DNA of 12,133 bases from MVYY01 sp035369865 (GTDB taxonomy: Bacteria > Bacteroidota > Bacteroidia > Bacteroidales > Paludibacteraceae), in assembly GCA_035369865.1 (NCBI GenBank), contig DAOOVG010000069.1:1-12133 (forward strand), in the 5' to 3' direction. The notes beneath the pieces were generated by a model. The model saw only the letters and a list, made by a program, of their open reading frames with translations, was not told the DNA's origin and made no database searches. Position numbers and translations under genes: made by a program. Within the stretch, counting starts at the first letter, position 1; every line of letters starts with the position of its first letter. This document shows positions 1 to 7,588 of this stretch, in pieces.

Positions 1-92
1 ATTTTATAGAAAAAACGTGTATCCTTGACATTCAGAAAAATAGTGTATTTGCTTGTATTTTGGACAAACAAGGCAAAAAATTTAGAAAACGT
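1..92 (+). repeat. Left copy of a 92-base direct repeat (IS110 5' end)
   Basis: Bases 1-92 match 11992-12084 in the same orientation with three substitutions (positions 30, 35 and 56) and one single-A length difference near the end (GAAAACGT here, GAAAAACGT on the right). The repeat is the first part of the IS110-type transposase reading frame. The left copy starts at the very first base of the window, so its true left limit is not visible. Confidence 0.9.
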
Positions 93-341
93 TTGGAACC
101 ATTCACTCCAAATTTGATAGCTTTGTGTGAGGCGTTGGTAGAAGAAAATTGTGGAAATGTAGCGATGAAGAGCACCAGCATTTATTAGACACCTATTATG
201 GCAAGTTCCTGCATTGGATTTTCGTTAAAATTGACTAATTCCTTTATTAAACAGTTACCTGGTCGAAAAAGCGACGTAAAGCATACAAAGTGGATAGCGG
301 AATGTCTTTAGAAGGATTTGACAAAGGGCATTTTTTCTCCG
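3..341 (+). pseudogene. Decayed N-terminal part of an IS110-family transposase
   Basis: Reading from base 3 gives a recognisable IS110 (DEDD/RuvC-like) transposase N-terminus: CILDIQKNSVFACILDKQGKK, then TPNLIALCEALVEE and VAMKSTSIY, which corresponds to the family's MESTSIYW. The next codon is TAG (186-188), as expected if the conserved Trp TGG mutated. Reading on, IKQLPGRKSDVK and WIAECL match the family's KQLPGRKSDVKDAxWIAxCL, followed by another TAG (309-311) and a last similar stretch KDLTKGIFSP ending at 341. Around 200-230 the neighbouring frame gives WQVPALDF, so the frame has slipped there and back. No ATG is visible at the 5' side; the codon at the expected start is ATA (6-8). The C-terminal catalytic Ser domain is absent. 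This is clearly a dead copy. Family assignment is from recalled motifs. Confidence 0.8.
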
Positions 342-663
342 ATAGTGTATTTACAAGGAATCGGCATTTTTTTAAGCTCTTTTCTTTGGGTCGAAATATT
401 GAAAAATATTATCCCGTATACACAAAACGAACAATAGATTTTGTCGACAATGAAATTACACTTGAGACAGGAAAGATAGCAGAGGAAATATTTTATTTTT
501 TCATGTTCGCGGTTTTCAAAAATAAAGCTGGATATTTTTGTTTTGTCCTTTTTGTATGGATTATGGATCAAAAATAATAGATCTATATACTTTTAATGAT
601 TAACCTATGATTTATAGAGGAAAGTTAATCAATTCTGTTTAATAAGGAAAGTTTTATTTTTGC
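342..663. other. Non-coding stretch between IS110 remnant and psd promoter
   Basis: No gene is supported here. A 95-codon open frame (290-577, plus) begins inside the IS110 remnant in a different frame, is rich in Phe, Tyr and Lys, and has no recognisable motif. It is probably chance in AT-rich decayed DNA. The stretch may be the unrecognisable continuation of the transposase remnant. The only structure I see is the inverted repeat at 597-631. Confidence 0.5.
597..631. repeat. Inverted repeat TGATTAAC-N19-GTTAATCA
   Basis: A perfect 8-base inverted repeat (597-604 and 624-631) separated by 19 bases lies about 35 bases upstream of the psd -33 element. It could be an operator-like site, an old insertion-sequence end or chance. 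There is no T-run next to it, so it does not look like an intrinsic terminator. Confidence 0.35.
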
Positions 664-664
664 C

Positions 665-695
665 TTGCACCCAAGCGTCTTTTTCATTACTTTTG
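665..695 (+). promoter_or_regulatory. Bacteroidetes-type promoter for psd operon
   Basis: TTG at 665-667, 20 bases, then TACTTTTG at 688-695, an exact match to the Bacteroidetes -7 consensus TAnnTTTG with normal spacing. Transcription would begin near 700-702, about 60 bases before the psd ATG and right at the foot of the hairpin at 704-730. Confidence 0.6.
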
Positions 696-703
696 TAGGC
701 TCT

Positions 704-730
704 ATTTTTACAATTTTTAATTGTAAAAAT
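704..730 (+). promoter_or_regulatory. Perfect 12-bp hairpin in the psd leader
   Basis: ATTTTTACAATT (704-715), loop TTT (716-718) and AATTGTAAAAAT (719-730) form a perfect stem of 12 pairs, nearly all A-U. It falls at the extreme 5' end of the transcript predicted from the promoter just upstream and ends 33 bases before the psd ATG. It has no following T-run. It could stabilise the mRNA 5' end, act as a palindromic operator, or be chance in AT-rich DNA; the sequence alone does not decide. Confidence 0.5.
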
Positions 731-763
731 TTATTGAGATTTAGAAATTTTCACTTATTCTGA

Positions 764-1468
764 ATGAAACGCATTAATATCCACAAGGAAGGACGTTTTA
801 TTTTATCGGGACTATTACTGTTGATTTTTTGCATTAATGTTGTTATTTATCTGGAATTTCCAGTAACAGTTGTTGCCATTAATACCATTCTTTCAGCATT
901 GGTTTTGTGTTTCTTTACATTTTTTTTTCGAAGTCCGAAGCGTATATTTGAAATTGATGATCCAAGTTTGGTAGTTGCTCCGGCTGATGGAACGGTGGTG
1001 GTAATAGAACCTACTTTGGAAACAGAATATTTTGGCGATGAAAGGATGCAAATTTCTATTTTTATGTCTATTTTCAATGTACATGCCAATTGGTATCCTG
1101 TTTCAGGGAAAGTAATTAAAACATCGCATCGCGGGGGTCGTCATTTGGCAGCTTATTTACCAAAATCGAGTAAAGAAAATGAACAAGCATCTATTGTAAT
1201 AGAAACTCCATTAAAAACCCAAATTTTGGTGAGACAGGTGGCTGGTGCTTTGGCTCAGCGAATTGTTACTTATGCTTATCCTGGGAAAGAGTGTCATATC
1301 AATGAACATTTGGGATTTATAAAATTTGGTTCACGGGTAGATTTATTTTTACCTCTGGATTCGGAAATATTTGTAAAGGTGGGAGAAAAAACCACAGGAA
1401 ATGAAACAATTATTGCTCGTTTAAAAGAAAATAAAGATGACAATCAAGGAAGCTCAACAGCAAGTTGA
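764..1468 (+). CDS. psd: Phosphatidylserine decarboxylase proenzyme (short type)
   Basis: It decarboxylates phosphatidylserine to phosphatidylethanolamine at the inner membrane, the last step of PE synthesis. The 234 residues fit the short, archaeal-type family. Residues about 12-55 are two hydrophobic membrane segments, followed by FFRSPKR, VAPADGTVV (71-79) and MSIFNVHANWYP (101-112), the family's substrate-site motif. The self-cleavage motif is LGFIKFGSRVD: cleavage between Gly189 and Ser190 would give a long beta chain and a roughly 45-residue alpha chain with an N-terminal pyruvoyl group made from Ser190. The start is the only ATG fitting the N-terminal membrane segment. It opens an operon with a promoter at 665-695. 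The last ten or so residues (about 225-234) are encoded by the start of the next gene in another frame, so the tail is probably not conserved. The partner gene pssA, often next to psd in Bacteroidales, is not here. Confidence 0.95.
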   Translation: MKRINIHKEGRFILSGLLLLIFCINVVIYLEFPVTVVAINTILSALVLCFFTFFFRSPKRIFEIDDPSLVVAPADGTVVVIEPTLETEYFGDERMQISIFMSIFNVHANWYPVSGKVIKTSHRGGRHLAAYLPKSSKENEQASIVIETPLKTQILVRQVAGALAQRIVTYAYPGKECHINEHLGFIKFGSRVDLFLPLDSEIFVKVGEKTTGNETIIARLKENKDDNQGSSTAS

Positions 1469-1763
1469 TAATTGGATAAAAAAATATGGCGTTCGTTATT
1501 TTAGCGAACTAACCAACATGGTGATTCTAACCGAAGAAGTAGGGGAACTTGCTCGTATTATCGCTCGTACTTATGGTGAACAATCATCGAAAGCCGAAGA
1601 AGAAAAAACAAATCTATCTGATGAAATGGCAGATGTATTATGGGTATTAATTTGTTTAGCCAATCAAACAGGAACTGACCTTACTGAGGCTTTTGAAAAA
1701 AATATTAAAAAGAAAACCGAAAGAGATGCTCAACGGCATCAACAAAATAAAAAATTGTATTAA
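1437..1763 (+). CDS. MazG-like nucleotide pyrophosphohydrolase
   Basis: A 108-residue, all-alpha single-domain member of the MazG/NTP-PPase superfamily, which hydrolyses (deoxy)nucleoside triphosphates to monophosphate and pyrophosphate with Mg2+. The metal site is visible as EEVGE (residues 33-37) in helix 2 and EMADVLWVL (63-71, with E63 and D66) in the next helix, the usual ExxE...ExxD arrangement. The C-terminal LTEAFEKNIKKKTERDAQRH is typical of this small single-domain group in Bacteroidetes. Full MazG is about twice as long and has two domains, so the symbol mazG is not assigned. The ATG lies inside psd (32-base overlap), and deoC follows after 21 bases, so the three are probably one transcript. 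The mazG-like/deoC pairing suggests nucleotide-pool clean-up; the exact substrate cannot be told. Confidence 0.88.
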   Translation: MTIKEAQQQVDNWIKKYGVRYFSELTNMVILTEEVGELARIIARTYGEQSSKAEEEKTNLSDEMADVLWVLICLANQTGTDLTEAFEKNIKKKTERDAQRHQQNKKLY

Positions 1764-1784
1764 ATATTTAAAAATCAATTTATT

Positions 1785-2669
1785 ATGAAAGACAGGTATT
1801 TGGAATTATTTGATTTTTATCATTGTGAAGTCAATGATGAAGTTATAAAAATTGAAATTGATAAAATATTGGCTGAACATTTTGCTGAAAATGCTAATAA
1901 GGAAGTTTATAGTCAATGTTTAAATCTGATAGATTTGACTTCATTAAATTGTACTGATACCGAAAGTGAAATTGCTTCGTTGACAGAGAAAGTAAATAAT
2001 TTTAAAAATGTTTTTCCGCATTTATCCAATATGGCTGCCATTTGTGTTTATCCAGCATTAGTACCTGTCGTAAAAAAGCATTTGAATGATCAAAAAGTGA
2101 AAATAGCATCAGTGGCTGGTGGATTTCCTGCTTCTCAAACTTTTCTTGAGGTGAAAATTGCTGAAGCTTCAATGGCAGTTCAAGCAGGTGCAAACGAAAT
2201 AGATGTGGTAATTTCTGTAGGAAAATTTCTGGAAGAAAAATATGAAGAAGTTTACGATGAGTTATCAGAAATAAAAGCAACCTGTGGGGATGCTCATTTA
2301 AAAGTGATTCTTGAAACAGGGGCTTTACAGAATTGTACGAATATAAAAAAGGCTGCTTTATTAGCGATGGCATCTGGAGCTGATTTTGTTAAAACTTCCA
2401 CAGGGAAAATTCAGGTTTCAGCTACACTCGAAGCCACTTATACTATTTGCCATGCGATTAAGGAATGGTACCAAAAAACCGGAAGTAAAGTAGGTTACAA
2501 ACCAGCAGGCGGAATTTCAACTACAGAAGAAGCTGTGAAACATTTTACGCTCGTAAAACATATTCTTGGCGACGAATGGCTTAATAATCAATGGTTTCGT
2601 TTTGGAGCAAGCCGTTTAGCCAATCAATTGCTCAGCTCCATAGAAGGAAAAGAAATAAAATACTTTTAA
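1785..2669 (+). CDS. deoC: Deoxyribose-phosphate aldolase
   Basis: A cytoplasmic class I aldolase that splits 2-deoxyribose-5-phosphate into glyceraldehyde-3-phosphate and acetaldehyde, allowing carbon recovery from deoxynucleosides. The 294-residue length puts it in the longer DeoC group (E. coli 259). It is a TIM barrel with all family signatures: CVYPALV (87-93), SVAGGFP (109-115), AGANEIDVV (134-142, D140 equivalent to E. coli D102), KVILETG (173-179), FVKTSTGK (201-208, Schiff-base Lys203) and YKPAGGI (238-244, Lys239 that tunes the Schiff base). The N-terminal 85 residues or so are longer than in E. coli. It is the third gene of the psd operon. Its TAA (2667-2669) is followed immediately by the stop codon of the convergent gene, so there is no intergenic terminator. 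Confidence 0.95.
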   Translation: MKDRYLELFDFYHCEVNDEVIKIEIDKILAEHFAENANKEVYSQCLNLIDLTSLNCTDTESEIASLTEKVNNFKNVFPHLSNMAAICVYPALVPVVKKHLNDQKVKIASVAGGFPASQTFLEVKIAEASMAVQAGANEIDVVISVGKFLEEKYEEVYDELSEIKATCGDAHLKVILETGALQNCTNIKKAALLAMASGADFVKTSTGKIQVSATLEATYTICHAIKEWYQKTGSKVGYKPAGGISTTEEAVKHFTLVKHILGDEWLNNQWFRFGASRLANQLLSSIEGKEIKYF

Positions 2670-3644
2670 TTATTCCTCACGTGTAACCATATATTCAGCA
2701 AAATATTTCAATGATTGTTTTATTTCACTTTCTTCAAAGCTATCAAGTTCATTGACAGCTTTATTCTTAAATTCAATCAGTTTTGAAGTAGCATACTCAA
2801 TGCCACCGTTTTTATAAACAAAATTCGTAATTTTTTCTATGTTCTTTTCAGAAATTTTTTTCTTCTTTATCCAGTTGATAATTTTTTCTTTTTTCTTTTC
2901 GTCGGCTTGTTGTAAAGCATAAATTAAGGGAAGGGTTATTTTTCCTTCTCTAATATCATTCCTTCTTGGCTTACCAATGTTCTTGCTATCAGAGTAGTCA
3001 AAAATATCATCTTTAATTTGGAAACAAATTCCTACGTATTCTCCAAAATTTTTTAATTTTTTTAAGAGCGTTTGGTTAGCATTTACTGATAAACCTCCAA
3101 TTATGCAGCAAGAAGAAAATAAAAGAGCAGTTTTTTTTCGAATTATTTTATAATAATCATTTTCTGTGATCTTAATTTTTTGTATATTCTCTAATTGTAA
3201 TAATTCGCCGTCGGTTAATTCCATACCGATTTTGGCAATAACATTTAAAATTTCCAGATTATTGGCTTTTACAGCACAATTCAATGATTTTGATAACAGA
3301 TAATCACCCGCTAAAATCGCAATTTTATTATTCCACCGAGCATTTACAGATGGTCTTCCACGTCGCTTATAAGCACTATCAACTACATCATCGTGAATTA
3401 AACTTGCAGTATGCAACAGCTCTATTGAAACTGCCGACATAACTGTTTGATAATTGATAGTACCACATAATTTTGCTGATAAAAATACCAAAATAGGACG
3501 TAGTTGTTTTCCTCTCCCTTGCTGAATAAATTCACCAATGCTTGTCAACAAGGGATTATCCGTCTTTAATTCATCAACAAGTGCTTTTTCAAATGTCTGC
3601 AGCTCTACAAGAATAGGTTTTTTAATAGTTTCTATTACATTCAT
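2670..3644 (-). CDS. Long-chain polyprenyl diphosphate synthase (trans, IspB-like)
   Basis: It condenses isopentenyl diphosphate units onto an allylic primer to make an all-trans polyprenyl diphosphate, typically the side chain of menaquinone in Bacteroidetes. The 324 residues show GKQLRP (45-50), the first Asp-rich motif DDVVD (85-89) in HTASLIHDDVVD, and the second, DDIFD (212-216), in FQIKDDIFD. The residue five before the first Asp motif is Ala80. A small residue there is known to leave the chain-elongation pocket open, so a long product (C30 to C40 or more) rather than farnesyl diphosphate is expected. Exact chain length cannot be read. It is divergent from polA across 177 bases, convergent with deoC with zero spacing, and has a -7 box at 3669-3676. 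The ATG at 3644 fits the normal family N-terminus. Confidence 0.92.
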   Translation of the reverse strand: MNVIETIKKPILVELQTFEKALVDELKTDNPLLTSIGEFIQQGRGKQLRPILVFLSAKLCGTINYQTVMSAVSIELLHTASLIHDDVVDSAYKRRGRPSVNARWNNKIAILAGDYLLSKSLNCAVKANNLEILNVIAKIGMELTDGELLQLENIQKIKITENDYYKIIRKKTALLFSSCCIIGGLSVNANQTLLKKLKNFGEYVGICFQIKDDIFDYSDSKNIGKPRRNDIREGKITLPLIYALQQADEKKKEKIINWIKKKKISEKNIEKITNFVYKNGGIEYATSKLIEFKNKAVNELDSFEESEIKQSLKYFAEYMVTREE

Positions 3645-3668
3645 GGGAGTAATTTATTGAAATGTTTA

Positions 3669-3676
3669 CAAAAATA
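3669..3676 (-). promoter_or_regulatory. -7 box for the polyprenyl synthase gene
   Basis: On the minus strand this reads TATTTTTG, an exact TAnnTTTG match, 25 bases before the ATG. Transcription would start near 3664, giving a leader of about 20 bases. No good TTG -33 element is at the right spacing, so the call rests on one box. Confidence 0.4.
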
Positions 3677-3779
3677 ATGAATTTCAATGTCTGTTTTACC
3701 ATAAAATATTCATTTCTGAGATTTTTTTAATTAATTTTACAAACAAAATGAATCATCAAAAAGCAATTTTTATTAGCAT

Positions 3780-3805
3780 TTGCTTTTCAAGAAATGTTAT
3801 ATTTT
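3780..3805 (+). promoter_or_regulatory. Weak promoter candidate for polA
   Basis: TTTG (3779-3782) and TATATTTT (3798-3805) resemble the Bacteroidetes elements, but the last base of the -7 box does not match and the spacing (15) is short. The position, just before the polA ATG, is suitable. It is listed because nothing better is seen in the 177-base divergent region. Confidence 0.2.
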
Positions 3806-3821
3806 CAATATTTGAATATCA

Positions 3822-6680
3822 ATGGAAAAGAAAAAACTTTTTTTAGTCGATGCTCATGCTCTTATTTATCGTTCGTATTATGCTTTTATTCGCAATCCAC
3901 GTATTAATTCAAAAGGTCAGAATACTTCAGCAATTTTTGGTTTTGTAAATACCTTGGAAGAAGTCTTTAAAAAAGAGCAACCTACTCATATGGCAGTGGC
4001 TTTCGATCCTGAAGGTAAAACATTTCGTCACGAAGCTTTTGAGCAATACAAAGCACAGCGTGAAATGACGCCGGAAGATGTTCGGAAAGCAGTACCTATT
4101 GTAAAGGAATTGGTGGATGCATACAATATTCCCATTCTGGAAGTTCCTGGTTATGAAGCTGATGATGTAATAGGAACCATTGCAAAACAAGCAGAAAAAG
4201 CTGGTTATGATGTTTATTTACTCACAGGTGATAAAGATTTTGGGCAATTGGTTTCTGACCACATATTTATGTATCGTCCTCATCACAATGGGGGCTTTGA
4301 AATACTTGGACCCGAAGAAATTAAGGCAAAATATCAGCTTAATAGTCAGGAACAAGTAATAGATTTGTTAGGATTGATGGGCGATAGCTCAGATAATATT
4401 CCGGGTTGTCCGGGTGTTGGTGAAAAAACCGCCATAAAATTGCTCCAGGAATTTGGCAGTATTGATAATTTATTGAAAAATACAGACAAATTGAAAGGTG
4501 CTTTGCGACAGAAAATTGAAGAAAATAAAGATCTTATTCTTTTTTCAAGATTTTTAGCAACTATCAAAACAGATGTTCCTGTTTCTTTTGATGAAGAAAA
4601 ATTTAAAATTTCTCCCGTAAATGAAACCAAATTGCGAGCTTTATTTAAAGAACTTGAATTTCGTACGCTGTTAGCTAATAAATTTGGTAATTCCACTATT
4701 TTATTCCCGACTGATGCGTCTGCAAAAAATGTTGACGAAACGAAGAAGAATAAGGAGGGTCAGCAAATGTTTTTGTTTGGTACAGAAACCCCGCAAACTC
4801 TTTCCGAAAGAAAGGAAAAATCTGAAAATGAAAAGATTTCTGTTGGTGAAGAAATTAGTCCGGATGGCTATCTGACATGCAGGAATGTTCCTCATCGTTA
4901 TCAATTGGTTGATACCAAAGTTAAGCGTGCTTATCTTATCTCTCAACTTTTTACACAAAAATCAGTTTGCTTTGATACAGAAACTACCAGTCTTGATGTG
5001 TTTAATGCTGATTTGGTAGGCTTTTCTTTCTGTTTCAAGGAAGGGGAGGCTTATTTTGTTGCTTTACCTTCTGACAGAAAAGAAGCGGCAATCATTTTAA
5101 AGGAATTTAAAGCTTTTTTCCAGAGTGAACAAATAGAAAAAATCGGACAGAACTTAAAGTTTGATTATTTAATGCTTTCCATGTATAATATCGAGCTGAA
5201 AGGAAAGCTTTTCGATACCATGATTGCTCATTACCTTCTGCAACCAGAATTACGCCACAGTATGGATTATCTTGCTGAAATTTATCTGCATTATCGTACT
5301 ATTCATTATGAAGATTTAGTGGGACCGAAAGGAAAAAATCAAGCAGATATTCGAAGTATTGAAATAGCCAAACTTTGTGAATATGCTTGCGAAGATGCAG
5401 ATATTACTTTTCGGTTGAAACAGATTTTAGAAAAAGAAATTTCAGAAAATGGTCTGGAAAAACTTTTTTACGACATTGAAATGCCTTTGATGCGAGTTCT
5501 TGCTATTATGGAACAAACAGGTGTTCGTATTGATACAGAAGTGTTACAGCAAAGTTCAAAAATTCTAACCAATGAAATGTTGAAAATAGAAAAAGAAATT
5601 TATCAGATGGTGGGTTTTGAATTTAATGTTAGTTCACCCAGTCAAGTTGGAGAAGTGCTGTTTGAACATTTGCATTTGGATGATAATGCCAAAAAAACAA
5701 AGACAGGTCAATATTCTACTTCTGAAGATATACTTGAAAAATTACGTGGTAAGCATCCAGTAGTAGGTAAGATATTGGAATACAGAAACATTAAAAAACT
5801 GTTAAGTACTTATATCGACGCTCTTCCCAAATTAATCAACCCTCAAACAGGTAAAATACATACTACTTATAATCAAATTAATACAGCTACTGGCAGGCTA
5901 AGTTCCAGCAATCCCAATTTGCAAAATATTCCTATTCGTGATGATATTGGTAAAGAAATTAGAAGAGCATTCATTCCGGAAGAAAATAGCCTTTTTTTCA
6001 GTGCTGACTATTCACAAATTGAATTACGCATCATGGCTCATTTAAGCAATGATGAAGCAATGGTAGAGGCTTTTAAAAAAGGTCAGGATATTCATACCGC
6101 CACAGCATCGAAAATTTACAAAGTCCCTATTGAAAAAGTTACTGCTGAAATGAGGCGAAACGCAAAGACTGCCAATTTTGGTATTATTTATGGAATATCA
6201 GCTTTTGGTCTGGCTGAACGATTAGGTATTTCACGGACAGAAGCTAAAAATTTTATCGATGAATATTTTAATACTTATCCTGGAGTAAAAAGTTATATAG
6301 ATAATATTATTCAAAAAGCCAGAGAAAAAGGTTATGTAGAAACCTTGCTGGGAAGGAAACGATTTTTACCCGACATCAATTCCCAAAACAGTGTAGTAAG
6401 AGGATTTGCTGAGCGGAATGCTATAAATGCTCCTATTCAAGGATCTGCTGCTGATATTATTAAAATAGCCATGGTCAACATTCAGCACCGACTTGAGAAA
6501 GAAAATTTACAAGCAAAAATGATTATTCAGGTACACGATGAATTAGACTTTACCGTACCAAAAGAAGAAGTTGAAACGATGCGTGAACTTGTGGTTTACG
6601 AAATGGAACATGCTTTTCAATTAAACGTACCGCTGATTGTGGATTGTGGCATAGGCAATAACTGGCTGGAAGCTCATTAG
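3822..6680 (+). CDS. polA: DNA polymerase I (5' nuclease, proofreading and polymerase domains)
   Basis: Full-length Pol I of 952 residues for Okazaki fragment maturation and repair synthesis. Residues 1-290 are the 5' nuclease: LVDAHALIYRSYYAF with D10, YEADDVIG (D114/D115), TGDKDFGQL (D137, D139), and GDSSDNIPGCPGVGEKTA with D188 and D191. Residues 295-350 are a charged linker containing QMFLF (315-319). The 3'-5' exonuclease domain is intact: FDTETT (D385, E387), NLKFDYLML (D448) and YACEDAD (Y521, D525), so proofreading should be active. Polymerase motif A is SADYSQIELR (D729). Motif B is RRNAKTANFGIIYG (K782, F786, Y790). Motif C is QVHDELDF (D906, E907). Phe786 occupies the position of E. 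coli Phe762. The gene is alone, divergent from the prenyl synthase, and followed by a weak hairpin at 6695-6721. Nothing suggests damage or transfer. Confidence 0.98.
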   Translation: MEKKKLFLVDAHALIYRSYYAFIRNPRINSKGQNTSAIFGFVNTLEEVFKKEQPTHMAVAFDPEGKTFRHEAFEQYKAQREMTPEDVRKAVPIVKELVDAYNIPILEVPGYEADDVIGTIAKQAEKAGYDVYLLTGDKDFGQLVSDHIFMYRPHHNGGFEILGPEEIKAKYQLNSQEQVIDLLGLMGDSSDNIPGCPGVGEKTAIKLLQEFGSIDNLLKNTDKLKGALRQKIEENKDLILFSRFLATIKTDVPVSFDEEKFKISPVNETKLRALFKELEFRTLLANKFGNSTILFPTDASAKNVDETKKNKEGQQMFLFGTETPQTLSERKEKSENEKISVGEEISPDGYLTCRNVPHRYQLVDTKVKRAYLISQLFTQKSVCFDTETTSLDVFNADLVGFSFCFKEGEAYFVALPSDRKEAAIILKEFKAFFQSEQIEKIGQNLKFDYLMLSMYNIELKGKLFDTMIAHYLLQPELRHSMDYLAEIYLHYRTIHYEDLVGPKGKNQADIRSIEIAKLCEYACEDADITFRLKQILEKEISENGLEKLFYDIEMPLMRVLAIMEQTGVRIDTEVLQQSSKILTNEMLKIEKEIYQMVGFEFNVSSPSQVGEVLFEHLHLDDNAKKTKTGQYSTSEDILEKLRGKHPVVGKILEYRNIKKLLSTYIDALPKLINPQTGKIHTTYNQINTATGRLSSSNPNLQNIPIRDDIGKEIRRAFIPEENSLFFSADYSQIELRIMAHLSNDEAMVEAFKKGQDIHTATASKIYKVPIEKVTAEMRRNAKTANFGIIYGISAFGLAERLGISRTEAKNFIDEYFNTYPGVKSYIDNIIQKAREKGYVETLLGRKRFLPDINSQNSVVRGFAERNAINAPIQGSAADIIKIAMVNIQHRLEKENLQAKMIIQVHDELDFTVPKEEVETMRELVVYEMEHAFQLNVPLIVDCGIGNNWLEAH

Positions 6681-6694
6681 AAATTAAAATGTTG

Positions 6695-6721
6695 ACCCAT
6701 TTTGCATCTTTTTGGGTTTTT
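6695..6721 (+). terminator. Weak terminator candidate after polA
   Basis: ACCCA (6695-6699) can pair with TGGGT (6713-6717) across a 13-base loop, followed by a short T-run, 14 bases after the polA stop. The stem is only 5 pairs, so this is a weak call. A second small hairpin, TACGAT/ATCGTA, lies at 6731-6747. Confidence 0.3.
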
Positions 6722-6865
6722 ATGTTAAAATACGATTAATGATCGTAAAATTTGAGTGAAAAGAGTGTTTTTATTTTTGAGTTTTTTCAGTATGGAAAGT
6801 ACAGAGAATAAAAATTTAGACGATTTTTAAGGCAGTCAAAGACTTTTGTAGTACACAGATGGGAG

Positions 6866-6897
6866 TTGTTTTTAACAGAAAGAATAATTTATCTTTG
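6866..6897 (+). promoter_or_regulatory. Orphan Bacteroidetes-type promoter in the polA-queF gap
   Basis: TTG (6866-6868), 21 bases, then TATCTTTG (6890-6897), an exact TAnnTTTG match with acceptable spacing. Transcription would start near 6903. No intact gene follows; the reading frame from GTG at 6905 is only a short relic. It may be the surviving promoter of a lost insertion sequence, or may drive an unrecognised small RNA. Confidence 0.45.
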
Positions 6898-6904
6898 TCT
6901 GGTT

Positions 6905-7142
6905 GTGTATTTCAAATCAGTCATATGCAGAAATCCTGCAACGGGGAAAAGCACTTTTGATGAAACTATTTATGTTAGGCGGGTGCATTGATAATGAAAA
7001 AGTGAAAACTATCTATCAGGAATTAGGATACAAAAATTATTCATTCGTCAAACGAAAATATGTATTACACAAATCTGAATTCAAAAAAATCAATCCCACT
7101 GATTTCAACAAATTAACGATAGTTGGCTGCAAAATGGAGTAA
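6905..7142 (+). pseudogene. Possible relic of a transposase N-terminus (IS1634/IS4-like, tentative)
   Basis: From GTG at 6905 the frame reads VYFKSVICRNPATGKS, which resembles the N-terminal xYFRxNPATGxxxxYYRLVESYR segment I associate with some Bacteroidetes IS4/IS1634-type transposases, then stops after about 27 codons (VH followed by stop codons). Another frame stays open from 6903 (TTG) to 7142 and contains MLGGCIDNEKVKTIYQELGY, followed by a Lys-rich stretch. The latter has no motif I recognise. A promoter sits immediately upstream. The assignment rests on one short similarity recalled from memory. The alternative is a small hypothetical protein of about 60 residues from the ATG at 6961. 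Confidence 0.25.
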
Positions 7143-7588
7143 GAATTGATTGGACAAATGGTTATCCTTTTTTAAAAAAGATTAGAAAATGTCATAATAT
7201 TCGAGAGGTTTTATTCCTTTCAAAAAAGTTTGTGCATTTACAAATTAGAATCTATATAATTTCTTGCTACTCGATGGCGCAACCAATAGTTTCTACTTTA
7301 TATGCACCTCGAAACTTCTGTATTTACTTGTACAGATTGACTTCCAGATCGATTTTTAATTTTTCGGATAAACATGATAAAAAATTTTACAACACCCAAA
7401 TTACAAAAGTATTATTGATATTCAAATAGTTATAAGGAATTGTAAAAAAGTAGGGGAAACAGATGGTGCGGATAGTAATTACGCCACAACCGCAAAATTT
7501 ATTTCTTAAATCTTTTTACAAAAAAATCTTTCCCTCTTGTTTTCCAAACAATTCCGATAATGATTAGATTTTTAATGATGATTAGAAT
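7143..7588. other. Non-coding gap between relic and queF
   Basis: No gene is supported. A 65-codon open frame at 7232-7429 has no motif and a chance-like composition. Near the right edge there are two 9-base direct repeats, ATGATTAGA at 7560-7568 and 7578-7586, 18 bases apart; the second continues into the end of queF. A 5-base inverted repeat, TGCGG/CCGCA, around 7465-7494 could be part of a weak terminator for the minus-strand queF transcript, but it lacks a clear T-run. Confidence 0.45.

Noticed and set aside
290..577. 95-codon open frame after the IS110 remnant
   Set aside because: It starts inside the decayed transposase in another frame, has no motif, and its composition is what AT-rich non-coding DNA gives.
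2002..2373. 123-codon minus-strand open frame inside deoC
   Set aside because: Antisense to the deoC active-site region; composition is a shadow of the real frame.
4346..4696. 116-codon minus-strand open frame inside polA
   Set aside because: Antisense shadow of a strongly conserved 5' nuclease domain.
7232..7429. 65-codon open frame before queF
   Set aside because: No recognisable motif, no promoter or leader; likely chance.
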